64,000 nt of DNA from Iris pallida (lineage: Eukaryota > Streptophyta > Magnoliopsida > Asparagales > Iridaceae). A program made the translations under genes and the position numbers. Location of the stretch: the NCBI GenBank assembly GCA_029216955.1, contig JANAVB010010791.1, forward strand, positions 8,795,826 through 8,859,825. Reading direction: 5' to 3'. Each line of letters starts with the position of its first letter. Position 1 is the stretch's first letter. The notes under the pieces are model-generated. The model saw only the letters and a program-made list of their open reading frames with translations. It was not told the DNA's origin and ran no database searches. This document shows, one piece after another, positions 37,010-47,815 of this stretch.

Positions 37010-37059
37010 TTATGATCATTCGTCGTTCTAATATAACGGAGAATGATCATTCTCTATTT
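37010..37059 (+). repeat. Palindromic minisatellite array 6, left part (split by E5)
   Basis: Two units (ATGATCATTCGTCG and CGGAGAATGATCATTCTC) end at TTT (37057-37059). The array resumes at 43501. It lies in the first inferred intron or leader of the transposase gene. Confidence 0.8.
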
Positions 37060-37077
37060 CACTACTAAAATCTATCC

Positions 37078-37550
37078 AATCAGCGACGCCGGAGGACGTC
37101 GCTAAATCGGACAAATATGTCGCTAAATCCAATTAGCGACGTAATTAGCGACATTTCGACGTGGTCGCGATTTACCTAGTCGCTAAACACCAGGACGTCA
37201 CAATACGTCGCTATTGCGACGACAATTACTGACACAGATGCATCGCTAATTTAGCGACTACTAGCGACGTACAGCGACTGCATTTACCGACGTCACCTAG
37301 CGACGTTTTAGCGACGTTCCTTACATCTATGCTGACCTGGCATGTCAGGAAATTAGCGACGTTCTGCGACGTTGCTACGTCGCTATATTACCAATATATA
37401 GCGATGTTTTAGCGACGTCCTAGTTAGCGATGTTTAGCGACGATCAGCGACGTGGTGACACATATTTAGCGATGTTCCGATACTTAATTAGCGACGTTTC
37501 TATTCGTCGCTGGACGTCACAAAACGTCGCTGAATGTCGCTAAATTTGGC
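37078..37550. repeat. E5 left subterminal array of AGCGACGT motifs
   Basis: More than 20 copies of TTAGCGACGT or its complement ACGTCGCTAA, in both orientations. In En/Spm-type elements such subterminal repeats bind the element's own regulatory protein. Confidence 0.9.
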
Positions 37551-37673
37551 AAAAAATTAAAAAAATACAGCATTTCTAGTATTTACAGCAGCACCTACAG
37601 CAGCATTTGTAGCAGCACCTATGGCAATATTTTTTTGGGTTCGCCGACCCCTTCGGTGGAACACTCAACACCG

Positions 37674-37915
37674 ACTGATCAGGAGGAGCATCACGAACAC
37701 AAAGTGTCAAACAATATGAAACACATATGAAACACAATCACGAAAACATATGAAACACAATCACGAACGCATATGAAACACAATCACATCACTCAACACA
37801 GATATATGAAAATATTTCAACAACAGTGTCAAACAATATGAAACACAATAACAATGTATGTAGAAACACATAAAAGACCCAACAATGGGCTATCGTACAA
37901 CAATACATATATCTA
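37674..37915. other. E5 non-coding stretch with ATGAAACACAATCAC repeats
   Basis: CATATGAAACACAATCACG is repeated about four times (37715-37790). The segment CTGATCAGGAGGAGCATCAC near 37674 duplicates the 3' end of the neighbouring gene at 37921. No coding frame. Confidence 0.6.
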
Positions 37916-39734
37916 CTACGGCTGATCAGGAGGAGCATCACCGCTCCTAGAAAAAAGATAAGCATACTGCTCCGGTATAAGAGCCACCGACGATAATGAA
38001 GGAGGAGGCAATGTAACTGCTGTAGAAGGAGGCAGTGTAACCGCTTGATAATGAGGCAGTGTAACCGCTGGAGATGGGTGCGTTCGCGTCTCCTCTAGGG
38101 CTAGCAGTCTGGCGCTGCATTGCTCTATGCAAGCCACTATCCTAGTAACGGTGCCGTGAATGGACTCCTGCGTCCCCTATACGTCCCTCATGGTGCACTC
38201 GAGCTTATCAAAGCGTGCGGTGACCGATGCAGTGTCCCTTTGTGCCTGAGACCCTGGCTGCTCAGAAATTCTCCTCAGCATATCGTCGTACAGCTCAGCA
38301 ATCTGGCGGGCAATGGTATCCTCGGCTCGGGACGACTCAGCCTGTGAGGGCTGTGAATACGTACTGGCAGAGGGAGCCCTGGATGGCTGCGTCACAACAA
38401 ATGTGTCGTAGGATCCCGTACCGTAGTACGTACCTCTATGAAGACCACCAACGGCGGTCTTCTAGAGCTCGTCCTTCGATTGCGGCAGAGCGGGCTGCGA
38501 TATACGAACCCCTCCCTCTGCAGGTGCACTAGCACTAGCACGCTAATGTAGCCTAATATACTCGTCCTAGAAAATTGTACATCTCTATAAATTAGTACTT
38601 AACTAAATTAGCCTAATAAACGTCTAAAGTATTTAATTATTGTTAACTATTTGGTTATCTGTATATTCTTCAAGTTATGTTAAAGTTAACGAAATCCAAA
38701 TTAGTACTTACATAACTCTGAGTAGCCCGGTCGTCGATGAGCTTACCATCCTTTCGATGGGTGGCCAAGAAGACGGTCACCTTGTTTGCATCCTCACCCC
38801 TCTATACCTGCATGTTTGTTATATTTCATTCATTATTAAAATATAAAATTATATACTCCTACTATCAATAAATCTTATATATTGCAATAAATTATATACC
38901 AGACGACGAAAATGCTCCGTCATAGGAATCGATCCACCATACCACTTTCTGGCCCTTGTCCTAGCTGCCTTCGCCTTCTCTGACCGCTCTCTGTATCGGG
39001 GCTTCTCAAATCGAGCCCTCATCGAGGTCCACTGGTCAGGCGTGATCCAACCAGCAATTGGCTCTCTGGAGTGCTGACGAGCTTTCTGATCGTCAATTGC
39101 ATCACGGATCAGCTTGGCGACGACGGCAGAAAACTGCCTCTCAATCTGTCCTCTACCAGAATTACAAATTAAAATAATAAGTTCTAAAAATGCTTAAAAT
39201 TAAATTAATCATACTAAATTAACTATCTTTAATTACTTTGAAGTGGGCAAACCAGAATGCCTTCCTCTCTTCTGAGGTATCCGAGTAGTTGATCCACGGA
39301 CCCCCATAGTTGGACCTCAGAAAGGAGCCCAACGCACTCTGTACCGACATGGGACGATATCTGTGTACAACGATAATTATATTCATGAATATATATATAT
39401 ACAGACATACATAAAATATATATATATTTATTTAACTTACTTCGTAGGACCGTCGGCCCAAATCTCCATCCTCGTCTCGTCCTGAGGTGCGCATGGAGGG
39501 TCGCTTTGGTATGGATCCGCACGGGCGGGAGTAGGGTCTACCTCCTCCATCTGCCCCACCCTCCATGCTGCCGTCAGCGGTAGGAAAGCCAGGGGAAGGA
39601 GTATCAGAAAGCCTGGAACTGCTCGTCCCAGGTGTACTGCCACCCGGACCTACGACCGTATGGTACAATAGAGTGCTCGGGTCAGACGATGGTACGTCCT
39701 CTGGTAACGGAGCTCTCTGCCCACCTAAGGACAT
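37916..39734 (-). pseudogene. Transposase_24-type (Ptta/En/Spm) gene of the CACTA element
   Basis: Start ATG 39734 (MSLGGQRAPLPEDV). A Gly/Ser/Pro-rich N-terminus is followed by several exon-like pieces: MEIWADGPTK (about 39440); RYRPMSVQSALGSFLRS with WINYSDTSEERKAFWFAHFK (39237-39360); a piece with ITPDQWTSMRARFEKPRY and ARTRARKWYGGSIPMTEHF (38900-39160); DANKVTVFLATHRKDGKLID (38710-38800); and a C-terminal piece with a triplicated AVTLP motif ending at 37916. Gaps fit introns. The WT..RARFE..RY and RKWYGGS pattern is that of plant Transposase_24 proteins, which accompany TNP2 in CACTA elements and probably bind subterminal repeats. A few frame breaks leave its integrity uncertain. Confidence 0.7.
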
Positions 39735-39839
39735 GGCTCGTCCTGACCTATCTCCGCGTCGTCCTGCTATGCCCCCGCGTCATCCTGCAATGCTGATAAT
39801 AACATATGATTAAAATATAAATAAATACAATGACGTTTT

Positions 39840-40824
39840 AGAAATATCTGCATACATTGGATGATCCAGCACTCGATCAAAGTGCTTCCATGCTTTTCGT
39901 CGGATGGATGATCCAGTACTCCATCTATTTGTTCCCGCTTAACTCATATTATCAGCTGTCTCCTTTGCCATAAACAACCTCTACAACCGCGATATCAAAG
40001 GCAAATAGTGCATCAAATCTATTGGCTTGCGTGCAACCGATGTCCTAGTTATACTAGTTTCCTTGAAGCGATCGGCACCATAAAATCTGCAGGCATCTTC
40101 ATCCTTATCGTCCTTATAGTACAACATGCATCCGCTGCAACGTGCATCAACTTTTTCATACACCATCCAGAGCGATCTCACCATTCTTTTGGATCGGTAG
40201 AAGTCTTTAGGTAACTTGGCACCCTCCGACAATATATCTTTAATTAACTCCAGGATTCGGTTGTAGCATTCTTGAGACATGTTAAAATCTGATTTTATGT
40301 CAGCAGTCTTGTAATCACCTAACGGTGAATGGTCATCACAACCAGGATATAAAGGAGTCCTTGCATTCTCCAGCAACTCATGAACTTTGCAGCATCGGCA
40401 TTCGGTGCCTCCTCAGCTGTATATTGATTGTTCGGATGGAAACTAGGCCCCGCAGCATCAAAAACCATATTGTCCACCCTTGGTCGTAATTAGCATGCTC
40501 GTGGACATCTACATAAGGCTCCACATAAGGCTCCGGCTCGGATGCTAAAGGCACAAGTTTTTCGTGTGTTGTCCACTGATAATAATTTGGCATGAAACCC
40601 CTCGAATACAAATGATATGTCATATCCACTTCCAAATGATATTTCAAGTTGCGACATCTCACACATGGACATTTAATTTTTGTACGGTCCATGTACTGAG
40701 GAACGCCTTGGCAAACTACAGGAACTGTTGCACACCCTGTATAAATTATCCCGCACACCGCACATGTCACCAGATGACGATTGTACATCCACAAACGGTT
40801 TTGCAGATAGTAATTCATATCCAT
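39840..40824 (-). pseudogene. CACTA TNP2 transposase, N-terminal remnant
   Basis: The transposase-associated zinc-binding region is seen as YMDRTKIKCPCVRCRNLKYH and HLYSRGFMPNYYQW (40600-40700). After a frame change at about 40378 comes the TNP2 N-terminal region: LYPGCDDHSPL, LPKDFYRSKRMVRSL, KVDARCSGCMLYYKDDKDED and CRFYGADRFK. It fades out at KAWKHFDRVLDHP near 39880-39850. The large catalytic part that normally follows in TNP2 is absent, replaced by the start of the Transposase_24 gene. It cannot encode an active transposase. Confidence 0.8.
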
Positions 40825-43043
40825 TTTAAGATAATTCTACAAAGATTGACACTAATGTATAATTCATATATGTTTTATAATTCCAGAAAAGAAAAGTGTG
40901 AGAACATATAGCTCAGAACACATTTTCATAAGCAGGTAAAAAGGTTATATTGATTTTTTTGAAAGCAGATAAAAGGTTATATTCTATTTTTGACAAGTGT
41001 GAGAACAGATGGCTCAGAACACAACCTAAAATTCATTCTAGCATACATTAGTGTGAATTATCTATGTTCTGTCCATATGGTGTAGTATATGTTCTTATCG
41101 AATCTAGTATCTGAAGGATGTAACAGAATCAAGATAAACCCACAAAATGTAATACTAAGACATCATCTACTACTAAAAGATGTATTGATAGGTTGTCGTA
41201 TCATCATTGTCGAGGGATAGGGGTCGGAGGACAGTCAACTTTATATACGGCTACATAGTTTCTGCCTTGCCAGTCGAATGGTTGTAGGGACTATGTCCTG
41301 ATCACGATGTCGTACCGTAGATTAATGCAAATTTCTTATAGCAAATGTCGTACATAGATTTCTGCCTCACCAGTCGAATGGCTATAGGGACAGTGTCTGG
41401 CTGGTACATGTAATTCAAAATCAGATTAATGGGACAGTTACTTCCAAACCCAGACACACCCCTCACATTAGAAACATGTAATTCAAAATCAGACCCCAAT
41501 AGAGATGGCCTACTGTCCTCACACAGCTTATGACACACTCAAACTTATTGGACTGAATAATTATGGTTTGGGGACTGAACAATATGTTAGTATAGGATTT
41601 CTATGACGATACATATATAAATACACTATGGCTGCTGTTTATTATCTAAAAAAATATTTTGGGCTCAAAGTAACTGCCATTCCAATCAAGCAACTGTAAA
41701 CTCCCAAACATATTTCCAAACCAAATTTTCTTGCAAACTATAGACAATAACCAAATTCCTTACAATCAATCAACTTACAAACTACCCATTGTGTATAATG
41801 AAATATAATCAACTTAACGTAATCGAGAAGTTTACTTAAATCGTGTTCTTGTGTTATATGATCTACTGTGGGTTCATGGTATCGATTGTGATTCGTATAG
41901 GCATAGAGAGCTCATGCTAGGTTCCTAATTTGGATTGCTGATCGAGATTGACAAGTACATGTATTTAGCATTTTGTATTACCTTTATTGCATGGTAATGC
42001 CTAGTATTATTGCATATTCTTGATGAGAAGTAGTTATTGATTCATATTGATTTTATGACTTGTGTACAGGAGATGGTGTTTAGTATGATATTGTTCTGGT
42101 ACATGTTCATAATATCATTTTGTTTATTATTGTTTATGTTTCTATTGTTTTCGTGATCATGTTGCTAGTGAGAGATGGGTGGGAGGGTATAACTAGTAGA
42201 TATATGACTACGACCCATCATGACCTCACATTTATGTGAGGTAATTTTACCCTACGAGGACTCAAAGCACATTAGTAATACCCTAGCTCACGTATTACAA
42301 TGGGTTATAAGGTTATTACCAATGGGTTATAAGTTTATAAGGTAATACCCTAGCTCACGTATTACCAATAGGTTATAATGTTACCACCAGACCACCGACT
42401 TTTGGTGATACACGCAGACTTAACAGTATAACTTCCAGGGGATGTCTGTCCATCTCCTTATTTTCTTCTGATAGTTTAAACTGATCTATAATACTTGAAC
42501 CGGAAATTAGGATCTCATTCTCATAAGTACTAGAGTTTGGAAGTAAAAATAGTTGAATAAAGTCCCTTAAAACATTGAAGTAATCTTGTTGGTAATAACA
42601 TGTTGATTGACAACCAACTCCATATAACTTTCAATATATGTACTACATTTTTTTACATGCCAGCCAGCAAATCATAATTAACAAACAATATCTTCTAAAA
42701 TCACCAACACTACCAATGATTCAAAACAAGTCTAAAGAATAATGAAATCAATAATATAGTTCCAGCTCTAAATTTCAACACAGCCAAGAGAGGAATCAAA
42801 TACATAGGATCATTTAAGCCAATAATAATAGAGAGAATCCACGAAAGAACAACAATCCAAATATATATAAAGCCAATACTCAACAAACCGATACAACAAA
42901 TATGAGATAAAAAGAGGCCATAAATCGCCATGTAGGCATCCTCGGCGCAGATGAAAACTTACATCAGAGAATGGAAAGGCTAGAAAGAGAAGCCATGTAG
43001 GCATCCTCAGCATAGAGTAATATCCATCTGATAAAGAGCTACC
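40825..43043. other. E5 non-coding right half
   Basis: AT-rich DNA without a convincing gene. It holds two internal duplications: CCAGTCGAATGG...TAGGGAC at 41270 and 41373, and CCTAGCTCACGTATTAC at 42282 and 42349 with GGGTTATAAG repeats between. Because the genes are on minus, this is the upstream or intron side of the TNP2 transcript. Confidence 0.6.
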
Positions 43044-43180
43044 ATGCCTAGATATGAGCGAGGGAGAAGAGAAAAAGAGGGAGAGAGAGGGGGGCTACCT
43101 GAGGAGAAGGGAGGAGGAGGAGGCGGCCGGAGGAGGGAGAGCGAAAAAATTGGGGGGAAAATTTTTTGGGGAATAATTGA
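43044..43180 (+). other. Purine-rich (GA/GGA) tract in E5
   Basis: A strongly purine-biased run of GAGAGAGGGGG and GGAGGAGG type. On minus it is a CT-rich stretch just inside the right subterminal array, a plausible leader or promoter-proximal sequence of the CACTA transcript. Confidence 0.45.
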
Positions 43181-43204
43181 AAAGAAAACCCTCCTGCCCT
43201 ATAA

Positions 43205-43480
43205 GAAAAAGTTAGCGACGTCAGAATGAGACGTCGCTAAACGTCGCTGATTAGTAATATACGACGACGTTCTATAACAGGCATCGTTATGCATCGATAT
43301 ATTTAAATAATTAGCGACGTGTAGCGACGAAATTGCGACGCAGATTCCTTTAATAAATTAATGTTGCTATTTGTCGCTAGTAGTCACCAACAGCGACGAA
43401 TAGCGATGTCTCTTTATCACGTCACTAAATTCCCAAAAATTAGCAACATCCGTTCATAGAGTCGCTAAATACGTCGCAAA
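43205..43480. repeat. E5 right subterminal array of GCGACG motifs
   Basis: About a dozen AGCGACGT or ACGTCGCT motifs, mirroring the left array. The terminal CACTACCAAAATATGG (inverted) follows to 43500. Confidence 0.88.
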
Positions 43481-43500
43481 TTTTCCATATTTTGGTAGTG

Positions 43501-43675
43501 TTTAATTCTACGGAGAATGACTATTCTCCGTCTTCCGGTAACGGAGAATGACTTTCCCGTTATGTGTAAAACGGAGAATGATCTTTCTCTGTGAAAAGTG
43601 AACAGAGGATGACCATTCTCCGTCATATTAGCACGAATATCATTCACCATTATATTCGTACGGATCAAAAAAAGG
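43501..43675 (+). repeat. Palindromic minisatellite array 6, right part
   Basis: About five units continue the array cut at 37059, beginning TTT (TSD) and AATTCTACGGAGAATGACTA. The spacer differs from array 1. Confidence 0.8.
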
Positions 43676-44336
43676 TTGCATCACTTCTAAAATTAGATTT
43701 TTAGAAAAAAATTAACCAAAATAGAAGTTCTCTGGAATTATTCAAGCTCAAATCAACACAAAAATAACTAGATTAAAGATCTCTCTAATCATTTCTCAAT
43801 TAAAAATCTTAAAACAAATTTAAATTCAGCAAAAATTTAATATCTATGAAGATGATGAATAATTTCTATATATGAACTCTCACCTTGTTTTAAGATCTAC
43901 AGAAAGAGAAGAAGAAGATATTCTCTCCACAATTGACTTAATCATCGAAAAACTTCAAATCTCTCCACGAAGATGATGATGATGATAATGATAAATGATG
44001 ATCGGAGTTCGACTGAAGAACAGCACAGTGAACTACGAACGATCTTTGTGATCTCTGCTGAAGATGAGAGCAATAGAATTCAGATCTCTCATGAAGAAGA
44101 AGAAGAAAAATCGCAATCCAAATCTGAGTTTGTGAATTCAAATACATATATATAACCAAATTTGCGTGAAAGGTAGTTATGGTATTATCAAATGGCAATT
44201 TTGTAAATACTAAGCATCTAAAGGAAATCTTGAAATATTTAACGTGAAAATAAATAATGTTGGGTATTTCAAAACCCACCATGTGGGTGAGTTTTTCCTA
44301 AACACCCACCCCAAAGTGGATTTCAGCAATTTCCAG
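43676..44336 (-). other. Right terminal region of the MULE (transposase 5' side)
   Basis: AT-rich with short CTTCTT and GATGAT runs, and no supported coding exon. On minus it lies upstream of the transposase gene, so the promoter and 5' leader should be here. The left end of the MULE (29478-29772) has the same character in front of the Ulp1-like gene. Confidence 0.5.
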
Positions 44337-44344
44337 ATATTGTA

Positions 44345-46449
44345 TTCAAAACTAGACATCAAGAGCTTTCCAATGTATATCTATTTGTTAGGTTTTGGTT
44401 TTGTTTGCTGTTTTTAAAAATTCCTGACATTTGTCGTAATATCGTAACTCTGAAAATCCTATGTTCTTTTTCCAAAAGTTCTAATACTTCATAAAACTCT
44501 ACTAAACTATTTGTTGTGCAAGGTTTAATATTGAAACCCTTATTTTAACTAATTTTGGAATTTTTACAGAATTTAATAATTTTGAATATTTATTGTTTTG
44601 GGCCTCAAATTATATACCAAGTCTGGAATAATATTGTAAATCAATACAAGACTTATACACATATTCTTTTATGTATAAAATATTTATTATAAGAATATTT
44701 AAATATTTTCCAGTATTAATAGTGATTGTTTATGTTAGTAATATATTACTTTTATCAGTAGATTTGATACTATATATGTTATATTAAGTATAGTAGTCAA
44801 TATGACTAGTTTTGGTATAAATATATTAATAAGGTCTATATATGGTAAGTCCATATATAGTAAGTTATTATTGTTTTTATTTCGGAATCCGTGTATCGAA
44901 GCTGAGATCAGTCAATTCCAGTGATCTTATACCGCTGAAATTGACAAAGTGACCGTATGGATCGTCAAGATAAGATTGTTAACCTTATGGTTGATTATCT
45001 TGTCTCGACTCGCGTATCATATGTTTTATGTATGAATTACGAGATACAAAGTTAATATTTAAATCTAAAATTTGAAATCTATCTTATTAAGGAATAATGA
45101 TCATAGAGATTAGTGTAACCTAGTTCTAGATGGTATGATTAATAAATGGCTTAGGTAACATAGGTATTATACAAACTTTCTAGGTAGGAGTAGTTAGCCA
45201 ATTTGTATTTAGTAAATAATATATTTATTCATGATTTGGGGTTGATAGATATTGCACAAAGTATGATTCGTTGGTTTATGGATAGTTCGGGTAGACTTTG
45301 GTATTACAGTCTCAGCTCAGATTGGACAAACTCAAAGCAAGTATACATTGCTGAACTATACAATATTCTTACATTTTCTGTATTACTATTTTTTTTATAT
45401 TTGATTATATGCTTCTTTTGTTCATGTCATTTTTATTTTCCTTATTTTACGTACATGTATGTTATTTTCTTTATAATATATATCACTGCTATTTCATGTA
45501 TAGACCATGATAGTGTTGCTTAGTCCTATGCCACATCATTTAGTATATCTTGACCCATTACTTGTATTATTTGAGTTGACTTGACTGATCACCCATATAG
45601 TTCATTGAGATAGAGAGGACAGTTACTAGGCATGCGGGCTATATGGTAGAATTTAGTTGGCTGATAGTTCGGATGAGCTTCAGTTGTGTTGATGATTCTA
45701 TTGTCTGTTAGTTTCGTGTTGTGGTCGTGATATTCTATTGGTCATTATTCTTGGAGGGGATGCGATTGTGATTATTCTGTTGGCCGTTAGTTTCGAACGA
45801 GATACAGTTGTGATGGTACCTGTATTTGTTAGCCCAAGTGTTGAATATTATTCTTAATGTTGTATTTTTATGTAGTTTATTTAAACATATTTCTGGCATA
45901 TCCTTTATGCATGTTATTTACTGTCATAGTAGGCATATTTTATGTATCTTGCTATGTCCCTCTGAGGACCTAGTGATCTCTACATGTTATTGCTGGTTTT
46001 CTTCTAGGTATTGCTGAGACTACTATAATAGAAAGATAGATTGGTGGACGATTGTATATCTAGGACTTAGGTATCGATAGTGGTATGTTTATCATTCTTT
46101 CGTCTATGATATTTTATAATGACATCTTCAGCTGTATAGCCTAGTTTTACAAGCTTTTTTTTATCATGAGCGTGTTTAGATGACTGTAATAAGGTCTGGC
46201 CAACCTTATTACTAATTATCTATTCTTATATTTATATTCAAGTGGCATTAGTGTATTATTGTTTGATCAACGTTAATGTACTGATTCCCATTTGATATTA
46301 TTATTTGTGAATTGATATTTAGTTGACTTGCCATTTTAGACCCAATGTAGATAGCTTATACGTATTCGAGCTGGGCTAGAGTTCACTTGATACGTAGCTG
46401 ACATGTATAGATATCCTAGTACTACATATTTTGGGACTGGGGCATTATA
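44345..46449 (+). repeat. E3 3' LTR, right part
   Basis: Matches 25165-27286, includes the twin hairpin block at 44911-45001, and ends GGGGCATTATA followed by the TSD AATAG. Confidence 0.9.
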
Positions 46450-46454
46450 AATAG

Positions 46455-47050
46455 TTATTGCTAAGTAGCTTAAGAAGAATTATATTCTTCTTATTGCTTA
46501 TGCATTTCCTGATTAATTATAACTATGTGTCCAAGCAAATTCTACAAAAAGTTGTTCTGGGTCAATTTATATTATTATGCTTGTTGTTTAAAATATAAAG
46601 AAGACTCTACTGAATATTCTAAGAATTCCATAAGATAACTTAATTACAAAATCCAAAACATTATTTTCGTACAAAACCCTAACCTAGATAGTTATATATC
46701 AACTAGAGACAGAATCTCGATAACTATGAATATATTTAGGGGTTCAATCGTTTACTGGACTCGTAGGACACAGATATGCTAACGCGTAAGTGTAGAAAAT
46801 ATTAAATCCAATTGTATCTTCTTTATTCCAGTAGATGAAATATCAGTTTGAGTTATATACTCATACTATGTGATACGTGCTTCATGGATTGAGATACATA
46901 CCATATTTTGTCTTATTTGATAAAATATCATGTTGAATAGTATTTGTTCGAAATAACAAAAGTTTGAACGAACTTTTTGTATATTGAACATAAAAAGAGT
47001 ACAATCGATTCTTATGCAAAGAAATCTAAGTACAAAAGTTTTTGGAAAAA
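46455..47050. other. AT-rich non-coding flank of E3
   Basis: No gene, repeat or RNA is recognised. It may be the distal part of the LTR or 3' region of the Tat-type element whose pol lies at 49544-51206. Confidence 0.4.
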
Positions 47051-47239
47051 TGCGACGGTAGAGATCGAGCACTACAGCGGCTTCTTTACTCCATTGACGA
47101 TCCGATGATGATATGAGACTTACTCCAACTTTCTGGTACCTTCGATCGAACTCTAGGGTTGCTGATCAGGAGGACGTCAAAGTTGAACATTTTGATAATT
47201 CTGTGGATCTTCTTCTCCTTTTCGATCCTGTTGTTGGAG

Positions 47240-47432
47240 AAAAATCTCTTTTATTTATAGGGGATAGGGGCACATATGCGATGTGCATTAGGGTTTCGAT
47301 ATATGAAGGAATCTGCCGTCGTTGCATGGTGCGGGCTTCTGTGGCACTGACACGTGGCAGGTGTTGAGATTTCCCTCAAACTTGATCTCTGGTGGTTATC
47401 AAATAACCGAAGGAGGACACGTGGCACGTGCC
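47240..47432 (-). promoter_or_regulatory. Putative minus-strand promoter: G-box/ABRE cluster and TATA
   Basis: On minus, G-box cores (GCCACGTGTC at about 47350 and 47416, plus GGCACGTGCC at 47424) precede CCCTATAAATAAAAG (about 47247-47261). CACGTG is the known bZIP/bHLH and ABA-response core. Spacing fits a promoter firing leftward. Orientation agrees with the minus-strand Tat pol fragment to the right, so this may be part of its 3' LTR; I could not find the LTR ends. Confidence 0.4.
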
Positions 47433-47635
47433 GATTTGCTTGTTCGGATATCGCCGAACAAATCTTGGGATTTCATCTCAGATTTAGATTTTGTGTAATC
47501 TTCGTCCGAGATTTAAATCAATCTGATAAGATATTAACTTAATCAATCACAATCCTATCTTTGAGAGAGACGGTTTAAGCAAACTGATTGGGTGGGACCA
47601 TGTCGTCTGTGCTTCAGGCAAGGCTGGATGCGCTT

Positions 47636-47815
47636 CCAGGGCGACGAGTAGACTGTGCTTCTGGAAACGACGGAGCCTCTGTGCTTTAGGGTGACAAGTA
47701 GACTATGTTTCGAAGACAATGGGGCCTCTGTGCTTTTAGGGACAACGAGTAGGTTATGTTTTGGGTAAAGTCACTATGCTTTAGGGCGACGAGTAGGCTG
47801 TGCCTTCAGATAGAC
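47636..47815 (+). repeat. Four diverged ~50-bp tandem repeats
   Basis: The phrase GGGCGACGAGTAGACTGTGCTT recurs with changes (AGGGTGACAAGTAGACTATG, GGGACAACGAGTAGGTTATG, AGGGCGACGAGTAGGCTGTG) at roughly 48-51-bp steps. Confidence 0.7.

Larger units (their letters stand above)
37060..43500 (-). mobile_element. E5: CACTA (En/Spm) transposon, 6441 bp
   Basis: The left end is CACTACTAAAA and the right end, inverted, is CACTACCAAAATATGG. The 3-bp TSD TTT is present on both sides (37057-37059 and 43501-43503). Subterminal regions are packed with AGCGACGT motifs in both orientations, the usual binding-site arrays of this superfamily. Minus-strand remnants of TNP2 and a Transposase_24-type gene are present. 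The TNP2 catalytic core is missing, so it could move only in trans. Confidence 0.93.
29478..44336. mobile_element. E4: Mutator-like element with transposase and Ulp1-like gene
   Basis: Comparison with the intact E3 left LTR places the insertion between 29477 and 44345. The flanks ATATTTTTA (29469-29477) and ATATTGTA (44337-44344) look like a decayed ~9-bp TSD, the size typical of Mutator elements. Long terminal inverted repeats are not evident; ends GAAAAAAATTATCAAATGCC and, inverted, CTGGAAATTGCTGAAATCC match only loosely, so this resembles a non-TIR MULE. It carries a plus-strand Ulp1/C48 gene and a minus-strand MULE transposase gene, convergent, both with palindromic repeat arrays in introns. 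MULEs with captured Ulp1 genes are known in plants as Kaonashi (KI) MULEs. It was later split by CACTA element E5. Confidence 0.85.
23896..46449 (+). mobile_element. E3: gypsy-type element with long LTRs and a 0.94-kb non-coding interior
   Basis: The left LTR 23896-27286 starts TGTAAGCACC and ends GGGGTATTACA. The right LTR starts TGTAAGCACC at 28225 and ends GGGGCATTATA at 46449, split by E4. The TSD AATAG is exact (23891-23895 and 46450-46454). A polypurine tract TTTTAAGGTGGTAGAT precedes the right LTR, so the element is in plus orientation. The 938-bp interior has no recognisable gag or pol. The LTR termini and polypurine context resemble chromoviruses, so it is probably a non-autonomous derivative needing proteins in trans. 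Confidence 0.9.
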
